From: Nostoc sp. UHCC 0302
GTDB lineage: Bacteria; Cyanobacteriota; Cyanobacteriia; Cyanobacteriales; Nostocaceae
Assembly (NCBI RefSeq): GCF_038096175.1
Contig: NZ_CP151099.1
Coordinates: 2,978,501-3,042,500 of the forward strand
Direction of reading: 5' to 3'
Length of the DNA: 64,000 bases
The number at the start of each line of letters is the position of its first letter. Positions within the stretch are counted from its first letter, which is position 1. This document shows positions 19,795-29,197 of this stretch, one piece after another. The notes below the pieces were generated by a model. The model did not search any database, was not told where the DNA came from, and saw nothing but the letters and a program-made list of their open reading frames with translations. Made by a program: the position numbers and the translations under genes.

Positions 19795-20110
19795 ATTTGT
19801 GATACTCCACCTCAACTGTCCCCTTTGTCAATACTCTGTTACCTGAATCCTTACTGATGCTAAAGCTGCTCAAGCTCTTCTTCCAAAACTTTGGCACGGT
19901 GTTCCTCGCTCATGGGTAAGCGTTAGGGCTTTATTTGAAGTTTTACCCTTATGAAGATATGGCGGCGATAGGCTCTCGTTTAAACATAAAGGCTTGGGAT
20001 ATTTTTTAAACTGGAAGTTCCTTAGCAATTGCTCGCACGACGACAAAGCCACCAAAGCTCTTGTGGTTCGACTGTCTTCTGACAGTAGAGCTTCACAACC
20101 AACGAACTAA

Positions 20111-20638
20111 CTAATCTGCAATGGCTTGTTTTTTCTCTTTCATTGGTCGCCTTCCCCAAGGCTTTAGAACTGAGATTACGATAATCAGAACAAGAAAGAG
20201 AACTTGAATTACAGTTCCAGTCAACACTCCTGTAGCGTCAAACAAATATATTGGATTATCAAATGCTTGTAACCCTTCTTGTGCCGAGATCCTTTCTGCA
20301 ACATTTCCCCAAGGAAATAGCCAGAGAGTACCGAATACAACTAAGAAAGTCGTCAAAATCCACTTCACAATAACCCAATAGAACTTAGTGAATCCATAGT
20401 TAGTTGTCCAGCAAAGAAACGTTGCCGTAATCACTGAACCAATTGCAGAGGGAATCACGATATAGTCATCAAGTAAAGTAATTGCTGAGTTAAGCGCCAA
20501 TAGTGCATCCGCGTTAGTAGCCTTTGTGTTCCTCAGCGATAACAAAAACATACTTAAGACGGTTCCTGTCCAAAGTGCAGCAAACCCGATGTGTGCAGAC
20601 AGCAACCAATTTTTCTGTTTGACACTCAGCTTTGGCAT
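20111..20638 (-). CDS. DUF2269 family membrane protein
   Basis: 175 residues from ATG 20638, chosen because AGGAGG lies five bases upstream; an upstream frame extension of 25 codons covers the Shine-Dalgarno site and is not likely used. Four hydrophobic segments (about 13-33, 48-70, 80-103, 145-167) indicate an inner-membrane protein. DUF2269 proteins have no firm function. The promoter region holds a near-palindrome matching the operator of the neighbouring MarR gene, so this is its likely target. Confidence 0.75.
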   Translation of the reverse strand: MPKLSVKQKNWLLSAHIGFAALWTGTVLSMFLLSLRNTKATNADALLALNSAITLLDDYIVIPSAIGSVITATFLCWTTNYGFTKFYWVIVKWILTTFLVVFGTLWLFPWGNVAERISAQEGLQAFDNPIYLFDATGVLTGTVIQVLFLVLIIVISVLKPWGRRPMKEKKQAIAD

Positions 20639-20730
20639 TTTTCCTCCTAACTTGATAGCTCCAACTCCAATTTGTACAAATCGAAGCCTGCGTTCGTTTG
20701 TATTGTCTGCCACAGATAGTTAACGCATTG

Positions 20731-20750
20731 ATAGTTAATATATTAAGTAT
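20731..20750. promoter_or_regulatory. Candidate MarR operator before the DUF2269 gene
   Basis: ATAGTTAATATATTAAGTAT has arms ATAGTTAA and TTAAGTAT with one mismatch. It lies 93 bases before the DUF2269 start. A second half-site (ATAGTTAACG) begins at 20716. It matches the perfect palindrome before the MarR gene. Confidence 0.6.
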
Positions 20751-20785
20751 TATCCCAAAGGTCAACCTCGAAACGCTAAAATCCT

Positions 20786-21253
20786 TTAAAGAAAGTTTTG
20801 GACAATTTGATCCAATATCTTCAAAGCAGCTTTTTGTTCTACCTCTGATATGCCTTCAGTTGCCTTGTTGATTGTCTGTGCGCCCACAGATGGTAAGACT
20901 TTCATTAAATTCCTTCCTTCATCCGTGAGCCAGATTCTGACAATACGGCGATCGCCAGGATCACGCTCTCGATACACGAGCTTACGATCTTCCATCCGAT
21001 CCACCACTCCGGTTAGCGTTGCACCCAATTGCTTGAGCTTGTCAGCTATTCCAGATGTTGAAAGACCATCCTCTTCCCACAAACAGCACAACACGAGGTA
21101 GTGAAATGGAGTCAGCCCGTATGGTTCTAGCCGCTCTAGGAAATCCCGATACATCAACTGGGATACCAGTTTGACTTTGTACCCTAAGTTGTCAGGTGCT
21201 AGGGCATATCGCCACTTTTGAAGAAAATCAGCATTTGGGGATGAGTTGGACAT
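20786..21253 (-). CDS. MarR-family transcriptional regulator
   Basis: 155 residues with the winged-helix MarR fold: recognition helix region ATLTGVVDRMEDRKLV (79-94) and the wing DPGDRRIVRIWLT with Asp101, Arg102 and Arg103. A CysCys pair at 56-57 lies in the first DNA-binding-domain helix. Dimeric repressors of this family usually respond to small aromatic ligands or oxidants. The palindrome 28 bases before its start suggests self-repression, and a similar site precedes the DUF2269 gene. Confidence 0.88.
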   Translation of the reverse strand: MSNSSPNADFLQKWRYALAPDNLGYKVKLVSQLMYRDFLERLEPYGLTPFHYLVLCCLWEEDGLSTSGIADKLKQLGATLTGVVDRMEDRKLVYRERDPGDRRIVRIWLTDEGRNLMKVLPSVGAQTINKATEGISEVEQKAALKILDQIVQNFL

Positions 21254-21280
21254 TTCAGAAAAAGTTGATTTATGAGGCAG

Positions 21281-21300
21281 ATAGTTAACGTATTAACTAT
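21281..21300. promoter_or_regulatory. Candidate MarR operator before its own gene
   Basis: ATAGTTAACGTATTAACTAT: the eight-base arms ATAGTTAA and TTAACTAT are perfectly complementary around CGTA. It sits 28 bases upstream of the MarR start, where binding would block transcription. Confidence 0.65.
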
Positions 21301-21337
21301 TCTATTGAGTTTATCTCCCTAAAAGCCTCACAATAAC

Positions 21338-21451
21338 TTAACAAGCAAATTTTGAGCTTGTCATGAAACAAGCTTTTTGTTCCGAGGCAGTAACTTTTTG
21401 TTTTGGTGCAGCTAGTAGTTTGCCGAGGAAACTTGGCAAAGCGCTCGCCTA
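21338..21451 (-). pseudogene. Remnant similar to the small basic protein at 24874-25005
   Basis: The minus-strand frame ends AAPKQKVTASEQKA...KFAC and then TAA. Its 33-base core matches the small gene near 24.9 kb, with two differences synonymous and one not, so both were coding. No start codon is present here. Confidence 0.4.
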
Positions 21452-21540
21452 CGGTGGTCAGAACACCATCGCTAACTATACCCCTATCCCCAAGTCCTAT
21501 CTTCTGGTGGTTTATTGTCATTAAAATTAACTTGTTGAGA

Positions 21541-22142
21541 ATAACTGTAGTATGAAACCCTCGATATTTCCGGTTTTAGAAATACCAAATAATATTCCTA
21601 ATATCTCAAAAGTTCGCATCTGTCTTAATAGAGCAAGCAGAAACATACTTGCCTTTTTATTGTTAATTTATCGCGAGAATGGTAGACGCTCTATTATATG
21701 TTTTACCATTATCTTTTTCTAGATTAATATTCTGTATAAGTCTAATAATAGTCAACTAATAAATCTGCTATTGAAAGGAGATAATGCAGTCAGGCGTTGC
21801 TTATATTCTCAAAACAACAACACCCAAACTCTAGTCACTTAGTTGTTTCCTCACATCCATCATTCGTTCAGGGTTGTACTAATTAAACTCCACTGAGTAA
21901 TCAGTTACAGCGCCCTCTGTTTACCACTAGGAGGAAATATCAGCGTTCGAGTTGGGTGTTGTTAGTTGACGAGACAGATTGAAATACAACAGCGTTTTTA
22001 CCTCTTAACTAATTGAACTTGGGCTGTTAAATCTGCCTATGAAGCTATAGAGCTTCAATTAATAAGTTATCACTCTTTTTAAACAGGAGATTTACTTTGA
22101 CACTAAACTTTACTTTTTCTACCCAAATGGCTGCCCCCATCG
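21541..22142. other. Non-coding region with a leader-like ORF and long-range inverted repeat
   Basis: No ordinary gene. It contains the 16-codon ORF at 21784-21834. Its end forms one arm (AACAACACCCAAACTC, 21816-21831) of an inverted repeat with GAGTTGGGTGTTGTT (21949-21963). Near 22097 a TTG-started 21-codon frame (MTLNFTFSTQMAAPIVTSSL) has a good ribosome site (CAGGAGA) but may be a gene remnant. Confidence 0.4.
21784..21834 (+). CDS. Possible 16-residue leader peptide
   Basis: ATG follows AAAGGAG with good spacing and gives MQSGVAYILKTTTPKL. Its last five codons are one arm of a long-range inverted repeat. That is how attenuator leader ORFs are built, but no target gene follows in the same direction within 400 bases except very short frames. 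Confidence 0.3.
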   Translation: MQSGVAYILKTTTPKL

Positions 22143-22688
22143 TTACCAGTTCTCTTTGTTGAAAGGTGAGCCCCACTTCCAAATCAAGCTCAATTCCAAC
22201 TCTTGTCGTGCGCCTCGGTCAACGGGAGCATCCCACCAAAATGCTGCATTGACCGCAGTCTCAATCCCATAGCGATAGTGTAAATCTTAGTAGCTGCCGA
22301 TATAGTCTTTGCAGGCGTGTATGCCCTTCCAGCACTTATTACTTTTGCAAGTTTCCCCCACATACAGTACAACACAAGCAGCCGAGTCAATTATGAAATA
22401 GAAACACGCTTCCCCTGGGCTATCTGATGGCATTCTCCAAAAAGATAATGGCGCAAGCCGCAGCAAGAGCGGATCAATCCTTTCTGGGTCACAGTGCTTA
22501 GCTGCAATGTCAAATAATACCGTTTGCTGTGGTGGTTTGTTCTCTCTTACCTTCTGCTGATACTCCAAAATTTGCCCTTTCCACTTCAGCAGGGCATCAG
22601 CACTCATAACCAGCGTCTCTGTTCGACGTACTGATGTCAGGGGTAAATCTGAGAAGAGGTCTAGCTGATTGGGTTCCAAGGTCATCAC
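22143..22688 (-). pseudogene. GIY-YIG-like protein with one nonsense codon
   Basis: The frame is coherent for 181 codons except TAA at 22287-22289. Before it stands FYFIIDSAACVVLYVGETC (GIY-YIG-like strand pair) and KGIHACKDYIGSY. After it the same frame runs DLHYRYGIETAVNAAFWWDAPV... to FNKENW and TAA at 22143. A single CAA-to-TAA change would explain it. Such stand-alone GIY-YIG proteins occur in Nostoc with no known role. The product is now likely a 133-residue truncated form. Confidence 0.6.
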
Positions 22689-22731
22689 TGGAAGTCACTT
22701 TCCCAATAGATTACAGCATTTACGGCTGTTA

Positions 22732-23677
22732 TGAGGTACAGTAGCAGCAACTAGCAAACCAGTTTCTTAAATGTTGAGGATTTATTAAATCGAGTGCAAC
22801 TGAGATTAGTTGATCAACCATTTCTGTTGTAGTTGGAGCAAAAGTACGTAAAAAAGATTTAAGTTGTGACCACCATAATTCAATTGGATTAAAATCGGGG
22901 GAGTATGGTGATAAACATATAACTTTTGCACCGACAGCTTCAATCATTGGCACAATTGAATCTAGTTTATGCGCGGATAAATTATCCCTTACTACCACTG
23001 CTCCTGACCATAAATTTGGCACTAAAAACTTTTCAATAAATAATTCAAATGCAATGCCATCCATTGAACCATTTATTGTCATTAATGCAACTACTTCTTT
23101 AATACTAATTGCTCCAATTATCGTAAATGAGTGAGCCTCTGTAGAAGGGGTTAATAGAGTAAGCTCTTGTTCCCATTTGTGAACGCGCATGAGTCCTAGT
23201 TAACCCAAGTAGAGCAACAGTTTCATCCAAAAATACTAAGTTTTCTGGCTCTATTATGTTTGACCTTATCCCAAAAATTTAGTCTTAAATTTAGGACTCT
23301 CTCCGTCCCTGCTTGGGTACTCCGCTTTGTTTTTTTTTCCGATTTAATCCTAATTTCTGTAACGCACGACACATTGCACTTTGACCTACCCAATTACCAG
23401 TCTTGTCTGCAAATAATTCACACAACTCTATCAATGTTGCATCTGGATATGATTCAACTAATTCTCTCAACTCTGTGTCAGCATTTGTTAAATGACTAAA
23501 TTGGGGCTTTCCTCGCGGCTTGGATTGCAAATTTCCTTCAAGTTTTTGTTGTTTTACAAGCTTTTGTACTAAACTCTTTGAGACTGAAAAAATGTCAGCC
23601 ACTTTCCTGATTGAAATGTTTTTCTCAAGATGTGCTGCAACTATTTTTTCTCGTAGATCGACAGAGTAGGACTTCAT
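22732..23677 (-). pseudogene. IS630-family transposase, frameshifted
   Basis: The N-terminal part (23677-23291) is a helix-turn-helix domain (MKSYSVDLREKIVAAHLEKN, VADIFSVSKSLVQKL). The C-terminal part (23190-22732) is the end of the DDE domain (VVVRDNLSAHK, LSPYSPDFNPIELWW). Between them LVFLDETVALLG is in yet another frame, so at least two frameshifts separate the parts. Confidence 0.8.
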
Positions 23678-23712
23678 TTAAAAGTATTTATATTTTTATC
23701 TAGTGTACCTCA
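22732..23712 (-). mobile_element. IS630-family element (type C)
   Basis: About 981 bases with ends TGAGGTACAGTAG and CTAGTGTACCTCA, flanked by TA at 22730-22731 and 23713-23714. Different in sequence from the type A and B elements of this window. Confidence 0.85.
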
Positions 23713-23848
23713 TAATAGACGCAAGTGCTGTATCCCCCAAAACTGAACTGAGTAAACCTGTTAACTGCTTTAGGGGTGCAATGCCACCGGAAAGGGCGGG
23801 TACGCCATCGCATTCTTTGAAACCGGAACAATAAACTTCTTTTTGCGC

Positions 23849-24160
23849 TTAATTATTTTCCACTTGATCAAGTGATTCCAATTCAGAAGCAAACATCTGA
23901 GCTTGCCTTAAAACCAGCCCGAATAAAAATAAATCCACACGCCACTGCACCATGATTAATCCGCCCCAACATTTACTTAAAGTAACTTCAATTGCATCTG
24001 AACAAAAATTATCATCTTTAATCCATCTAAAGCCTAAACGATAATTTTCATATCCTGGTAGTAGATAAAGTATACGTTCTAATTCATCTGTAAAACTTCC
24101 ATTCGTAAACCCAAATTGGTCAAGGATTTCAACTAATTTGGCAGAATTTGCATCAAACAT
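23849..24160 (-). CDS. Hypothetical protein, 103 residues
   Basis: A soluble acidic protein (MFDANSAKLVEILDQFGFTN) with a central aromatic, basic stretch (YENYRLGFRWIKDD) and one moderately hydrophobic segment (WGGLIMVQWRVDLFLFGLVL). It stands alone, followed by about 400 AT-rich bases without a gene on the other side (24161-24569). Family not recognised. Confidence 0.5.
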   Translation of the reverse strand: MFDANSAKLVEILDQFGFTNGSFTDELERILYLLPGYENYRLGFRWIKDDNFCSDAIEVTLSKCWGGLIMVQWRVDLFLFGLVLRQAQMFASELESLDQVENN

Positions 24161-24578
24161 CTCAAATAATCCTTTATTTTAATAGCTAGTTTTTCAGGTG
24201 GGCTATGATTAGCTATGATTTCAAATTAATTTAAAAAGCTTAAATATCAAACTAAAAACTTAGACATAAATGATTTTATTATGCTCTCTGTTGAAATGTT
24301 ATTATAATTCTGAAAGTTATTGAAGTTACAAAAGTACTAAATCTTTGTGAATTTTTCTACCTATCTTAGTAATTAAGCTGGAGAAAGTAATCAGATTAGA
24401 TGAAAATATTAGACGTAATTGTTGAGCTTATGTCTTTTTCTACCTTTGCTCCTAGAAAAGTTCCTCCCTTGTGCAAAAAACAGAGCGATGGCGCTGCTTC
24501 GTCCGCTTTATACAGATACTTTCTTTAGAGACATTATTCTAGCAACGCTACAATTGAGGGCCGCTTTTTATGCCGACC

Positions 24579-24743
24579 ATGAACAAGCCGACAGATAAAA
24601 ACCAGACGAAAAACACCTGTTATATCCCTTGTCCTTACTGCTGGAGCGACTGGCGCTTAATCGTTCCCCAGATTGATTACTCTGGTTATAAGTGGGAACC
24701 CTGTCCAGTATGTGATGGAACAGGTCAAGTTTCTCAACAATAG
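24579..24743 (+). CDS. Small zinc-ribbon protein, DnaJ-type cysteine motifs
   Basis: 54 residues from ATG 24579 (an in-frame ATG at 24570 is the alternative). It carries CPYC and CPVCDGTGQV, the CxxCxGxG arrangement of DnaJ-like zinc ribbons, separated by about 25 residues. It probably binds one zinc ion. Small proteins of this sort serve as RNA- or protein-binding modules; the role here is unknown. Confidence 0.5.
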   Translation: MNKPTDKNQTKNTCYIPCPYCWSDWRLIVPQIDYSGYKWEPCPVCDGTGQVSQQ

Positions 24744-24873
24744 TAGCGATAGCCGTTGGCTTAATCGATAGCTTATCGCCAACGGCGGGCGAAAAGCACC
24801 ATCCCTTACTGCCTACTGGTCTGCAATGCTTATCTAGACTTATTTTTAGCTTTTCAAGCGTGCCATTCGATAC

Positions 24874-25005
24874 TCAAGTCAAGACAAAGTGAGCAAGTTT
24901 CTGTTTCGAGGCAGTAACTTTTTGCTTTGGCGCAGCTGGAGCCTTCACTTGTTGACCCTTATGAGTGACCAATTTGGATATTACGGATGGTTGCTTACTG
25001 GGCAT
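24874..25005 (-). CDS. Small basic Lys/Ala-rich protein, 43 residues
   Basis: Starts at ATG 25005 after TTGAGGAA and ends TGA at 24874-24876. It is rich in Lys, Gln and Ala (VKAPAAPKQKVTASKQK), like a nucleic-acid-binding tail. A decayed relative at 21338-21451 differs mainly at synonymous positions, which supports real coding. The longer plus-strand frame here is the shadow. Confidence 0.45.
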   Translation of the reverse strand: MPSKQPSVISKLVTHKGQQVKAPAAPKQKVTASKQKLAHFVLT

Positions 25006-25098
25006 TTCCTCAACACCCATTACGCCATGTTTAGCATTCATGCTCACAAGCACTTGCTTAAGGTTTCGTTAAGTTATAGAGTTAAATATAGTGATTGA

Positions 25099-25455
25099 AT
25101 TGATATCTATATCCAGAGTAGTTAACCAATTTCACCTTTGGGTAAAGAGCAAATGAATATTAGATGCAATCGTATGAAGACAAGGTTTAGTAAATTAAAT
25201 TAGCAAGGGTTGCTAATTCTACGCCTCTTGCAAGGCTAACTCAGATCGCGCTTTGCTTAACAATATTTACAAACAATACAAGCTCCTTTCAAATGTTCTA
25301 AAGTTTATATAAATGATTTATCAGTGAAGTTTTGGATTACAAGTAAATACCCTGAATATGTTGTGCTAAAAATGGTTTGACGGCAAGTATGCTGTAGTTA
25401 ACATCTGGCGTCGTCAGTCTAAATAATTTATTAAATTTGGTTATTAGGGCAAGTC
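25099..25455. other. Intergenic region without recognisable features
   Basis: About 360 AT-rich bases between the small basic gene and the ribbon-helix-helix gene. I see no gene, clear repeat or terminator. Confidence 0.4.
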
Positions 25456-25614
25456 ATGAATAAAAAATGGGCTGTCAAACGAATGACACTAAATCTCACT
25501 TCTAGTGAAAGCGAAAAACTTGAAAAATATTGTGTAAGTACAGGTAGACCAGCAACTGATGTGATTCGGGAGTTAATTCGCTCTCTGCCAATAACAGACA
25601 TTATCAGCGCCTGA
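25456..25614 (+). CDS. Small ribbon-helix-helix (CopG-like) protein
   Basis: 52 residues: a short strand (KRMTLNLTSSE) and two helices (ESEKLEKYCVSTG, PATDVIRELIRSL), the classic ribbon-helix-helix layout for a dimeric DNA-binding protein. No toxin gene follows, so it is more likely a stand-alone regulator than an antitoxin. Confidence 0.6.
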   Translation: MNKKWAVKRMTLNLTSSESEKLEKYCVSTGRPATDVIRELIRSLPITDIISA

Positions 25615-25908
25615 ATAGCCTACACAATGAAGGCTAACTCTATTACACACAACCATTTTTTAGCTGCTCGTTATTAACTTAAACGTCCGATGTTTAAATA
25701 CTTCAGCTTATATAAGGCGTGTGCGCGCTAAGTCTTTATTGTGTTATCGATGCTGCAAGAGCCGAAAGCAACGCATATATCTACTAAGAGAACGTGTTGC
25801 TCTCATCTTGCTCCTTGAGTGAGCAACCAAAAGTATCAGTATTTTATTTACGCTTTGTACTAAATTCTCTATTTTTCTTCCTATCTTTAATATTTTAAGG
25901 TGATTACA

Positions 25909-26163
25909 ATGATTTCAGTTGCGTTAATGTTTGATGATTCTATTTTAGATATTAGACCTGAGCTTAACAGCGAATTGGTGACAGTTGTTCAAATGAGCAG
26001 ATTACCCAATATTGGTGAATCTGTAGAGATTTATGCAAATCAGAACGTCTATTCTCAAACAGAAAAGTTCACAGTTACTAAAGTTACTCACTGGGTTCTT
26101 TTGCAAGGAGACTTTACAGACTCGGAGCCAAAAGCTGAAATTACTCTTGCTTTACAAAGCTAA
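25909..26163 (+). CDS. Hypothetical protein, about 84 residues
   Basis: Starts at ATG 25909 (an in-frame GTG at 25900 is less likely). Beta-rich, acidic, with SRLPNIGESVEIYANQNVYS and FTVTKVTHWVLLQGD. This could be a small beta-barrel. No family recognised. It stands alone upstream of the NmrA-like gene, 240 bases away. Confidence 0.5.
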   Translation: MISVALMFDDSILDIRPELNSELVTVVQMSRLPNIGESVEIYANQNVYSQTEKFTVTKVTHWVLLQGDFTDSEPKAEITLALQS

Positions 26164-26406
26164 TTCCGACAAGATTTAGCACAAAGCCAGTTCGTTGCAT
26201 AAATTTTGAGCATAACATCGAACTCAGGGGAGTATGATTGCAATCCCGTTATGTCGCTTCTAGGATTAAATAATTATTCCTTTTCCTCATATATAGCCAG
26301 AATTACACGTTTTGGCTCAATATAATAAATAGTTGGGTTACTTGATTGAGTGCAACACTGCACTTTTCCTATACTTCTTCCCTACCTATCGAAGTTGATT
26401 TTTCCC

Positions 26407-27270
26407 ATGCACATCATTCTTGGTGGCAATGGTCATGTTGGTTCTGCTGTAGCACAAACGCTGTTATCGCAAGGTGAGCCAGTAACCATTGTCTCACGCA
26501 GTTCTACGTCTATTCCTGAATGGCACAAGCGCGGCGCGATGGTTGAGGTTGTAGACGTAAATAATACCGTAGAACTACGCCGCGTGTTTGCAAAGGGTAA
26601 ACGTCTTTTCTTGCTTAATCCACCTGCTAATCCGGCGACAGATACAGATGTTGAAGAAAGAAAAACTTTCTTCTCCATTCTCGAAGCAATAACAGACTCT
26701 GGCTTAGAGAAAATCGTTGCCCAATCCACTTATGGAGCGCAGCCCGGTTCTCAAATTGGCGATTTAGGAGTCCTTTATGAAATGGAGCAACAACTCGCCG
26801 CTCAGCCCATACCATTTAGTATCATCCGCGCTGCCTACTATATGAGCAATTGGGACTTCTCTCTACAATCTGCTAAAGTGGATGGCGTAATCTATACTTT
26901 CTTTCCAACTGATTTCGCATTGCCGATGGTTGCCCCACGCGATATTGGTCAGTTGGCAGCGCGTTTGATGACACAGCCAATAGAGAATACAGGGCTACAC
27001 AACATCGAAGGCCCAGAAAGATATTCTTCGCTCAACGTTGCACAAGCATTTGCCAAAGTTTTACAAAAACCAGTCAAGGTAGTGGAAACTCCGCCTGACC
27101 AGTGGATAAAGACAATGCGGAATATGGGATTTTCAAACTCAGCAGCAGCATCCTTCTCCAACATGACAACCCTTGCGCTCTCGGCACAGATGCCACCCCG
27201 TGAGCTTGTTACACGAGGAGTAGTTTCATTAGATAGTTACATCGCAGAACTAGCGCATTCTGTTGTTTAA
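26407..27270 (+). CDS. NmrA-like NAD(P)-binding protein (atypical short-chain dehydrogenase)
   Basis: 287 residues from ATG 26407, where the Rossmann motif MHIILGGNGHVGSAVAQTLL begins at once; a frame extension of 19 codons upstream adds nothing conserved. Gly6, Gly9 and Gly12 form the GxxGxxG nucleotide site. Further family features are VVDVNNTVELRRVF and IIRAAYYMSNW. There is no catalytic YxxxK, as in NmrA-type proteins, which act as NAD(P) sensors or as quinone/isoflavone-type reductases. It stands alone. Confidence 0.82.
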   Translation: MHIILGGNGHVGSAVAQTLLSQGEPVTIVSRSSTSIPEWHKRGAMVEVVDVNNTVELRRVFAKGKRLFLLNPPANPATDTDVEERKTFFSILEAITDSGLEKIVAQSTYGAQPGSQIGDLGVLYEMEQQLAAQPIPFSIIRAAYYMSNWDFSLQSAKVDGVIYTFFPTDFALPMVAPRDIGQLAARLMTQPIENTGLHNIEGPERYSSLNVAQAFAKVLQKPVKVVETPPDQWIKTMRNMGFSNSAAASFSNMTTLALSAQMPPRELVTRGVVSLDSYIAELAHSVV

Positions 27271-27641
27271 CTCATTTGAAGAAAGATATTTCCATACATA
27301 ATTGATCAAACACGGCGTCAATTATGATTTAGCAGCAACAGCAGCCAAAGTTATAGCTTCTGGTAAATCGCCAGGAGCTATTGACAGCAGAAGAAATACG
27401 CTTGGGAACAGAGGCTTGCAACTCTTGGTCGAAACAGCGTCAACGTCTAGAACTCACATTCCGCACCCTTAACTGTCACAATCGGTTATTACGGAAGTAA
27501 ATTTAGTAAGAAAGAGTAAAAAATTACTTTTATCTAGAAAAAGTACATTTGAGATAGAAAAATTTCTCAAATTTATTCTCAATAATCAGCAATAAATAAC
27601 GAGGTTGATTTGGGAGAAAAATTTAATAATATAATTTTATT
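27271..27641. other. Intergenic region with a coding remnant
   Basis: Around 27375-27480 the plus strand reads ELLTAEEIRLGTEACNSWSK and QRQRLELTFRTLNCHNR, which looks like the middle of a lost gene. The remainder up to IS66 copy 2 is AT rich and empty. Confidence 0.3.
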
Positions 27642-29197
27642 GTAAGGATTCAGGTAACAGAGTATTGACAAAGGGGACAGTTGAGGTGGAGTATCACAAA
27701 TATGAACCAAAACCTGCCTCAAGAAGTAGAGAGAGAAAGTTTGGGCCAGTTATCGAAAGAAGAACTGGTAAACATGATCATTGAGCAGAGCAAGGTAATA
27801 CGTGAATTACAGCAAGAAATAGAGCGTTTAAAAGTCAGTAGAGAAATAGAGCAGTTCTAATTCGTCCAAACCGCCATCAGGGGACATCCACAAGAAGAGT
27901 GAAAACAAAAAAGCACCCCCACAAGAGGAATCAAATCAGCCGAAGAAGAAACCGGGTGGGCAACCAGGACATCAAGGCAAAACCCGTAAGGGATTTGGCA
28001 GAGTAGCTCGTTATGAAATTTTACGCCCTGGCAACTGTGTCTGTTGTGGTCACAAAGCATTTGCTCCTCTTGCATTAAAAGTAGAAAAACAGTCAGTAGC
28101 GCAATTAGTGGAACATCCCATAGAAATAGTTGAGTACCAACGCCAAACCTGCGTGTGTGAGAGTTGTGGCAATGTACAAGCTGCCCAGTGGCCAGAAGAT
28201 ATCATTCCAGGACAAGATTTAGGGGTGAAATTACAGGCGTTTTTAGGATGGGCAAATAACTATGCACATATGCCCTATGAAAAACAGCAGGAAATGTTGT
28301 GGGAACTGGGGCAAATCGATATTGGGCTGGGGACGTTAGTTGCAACCAATGAACGAATAACTGGGGCAATTGAACCGAGCATCACTGAGTTAAGTAGTTG
28401 GTTAAAACAGACGCAGCCTAACATTCATGTGGATGAAACACCTTGCTTGGTCAGTCAAGGGAGTTAAAGAGTGGCTGTGGGTAGTTGCCAATTCTGAATT
28501 CTGCCTATTTACTGCGGCTGATACTCGTTCACGATCCGAGTTAGAAACAATTTTAGGCACTAAATATACAGGCGTACTCAGCAGCGATGATTTTAGCGTT
28601 TACAACGGCTATCAAGCTGTTGCTCAACAGAAATGTTTAGCACATCTACGCCGTCACTTCAAGAAATTAATTCAACTTCCAGGTCTTCACAACCAAGTTA
28701 TTGGTAAAGCATTCGTTAATTTAATTGATGAAGCTTTTAGAAATTACGCTCTTCGGGTTTGAAACTCTTAATCCCAGCCTTTACAACGATTGGGTCAATG
28801 AATTCAAATTCAAGTTGCAATCCTCTATTGATCAATGGATTAACTTAGCCGGAGCAAAAGCCGGGCAGCTTTTACGTTCTTTGCGCGATAAAGCTCATCA
28901 ATGGTGGTATTTCTTAGATAACCCTGAAGTGCCTCCTGATAACAATCAGGCTGAACGAGAGTCCTTCGGACACGCTTCGCGAACGCTGCGTTTAGCTGTC
29001 ACCAAACGTAAAGTTAGTGGTGGTTCCCGTTCGATGGAGCGGTTTCAACATACTGCTAATTTGCTGACAGTGGTGCAGACTTGTCGCCGTCAAGGTAGGT
29101 CTGTCATTGATTTTTTTACACAAGCTCTAATTGCTGATTCTAGTAATTCTCTATCTCGCCCTTCTTTACTTCCTCAATATTAGACCTGAATCCTTAC
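27642..29197 (+). mobile_element. IS66-family element (single-transposase type), copy 2
   Basis: 1556 bases with ends GTAAGGATTCAGGT and ACCTGAATCCTTAC. Inverted relative to copy 1 and seemingly identical to it. No target duplication (flanks ATTTTATT and AATTTCTG). Confidence 0.9.
27702..29183 (+). pseudogene. IS66-family transposase with three frameshifts (copy 2)
   Basis: The frame moves 0-1-2-0 at about 27858, 28445 and 28755. The lesions are an indel after REIEQ, a doubled CTTG at the first DDE Asp (DETP), and an extra G after NYAL. A 24-base in-frame insert adds ESFGHASR near 28962-28985. All four changes are shared with copy 1, so the element was copied after inactivation or works in trans. 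Confidence 0.85.

Larger units (their letters stand above)
17078..19854 (-). mobile_element. IS66-family element (single-transposase type), copy 1, holding an IS630
   Basis: Ends are GTAAGGATTCAGGT at 17078 and its complement ending at 19854. Removing the nested IS630 and one TA leaves 1556 bases, exactly the length of copy 2 (27642-29197). Copy 2 shows the intact junction (TCTAATATTGAGG), so the IS630 went into this copy at a TA. No 8-base target duplication is visible. Confidence 0.9.

Noticed and set aside
24889-25098. Plus-strand frame of 69 codons
   Set aside because: It is the shadow of the small minus-strand gene at 24874-25005, whose codons show synonymous change against the remnant at 21.4 kb.
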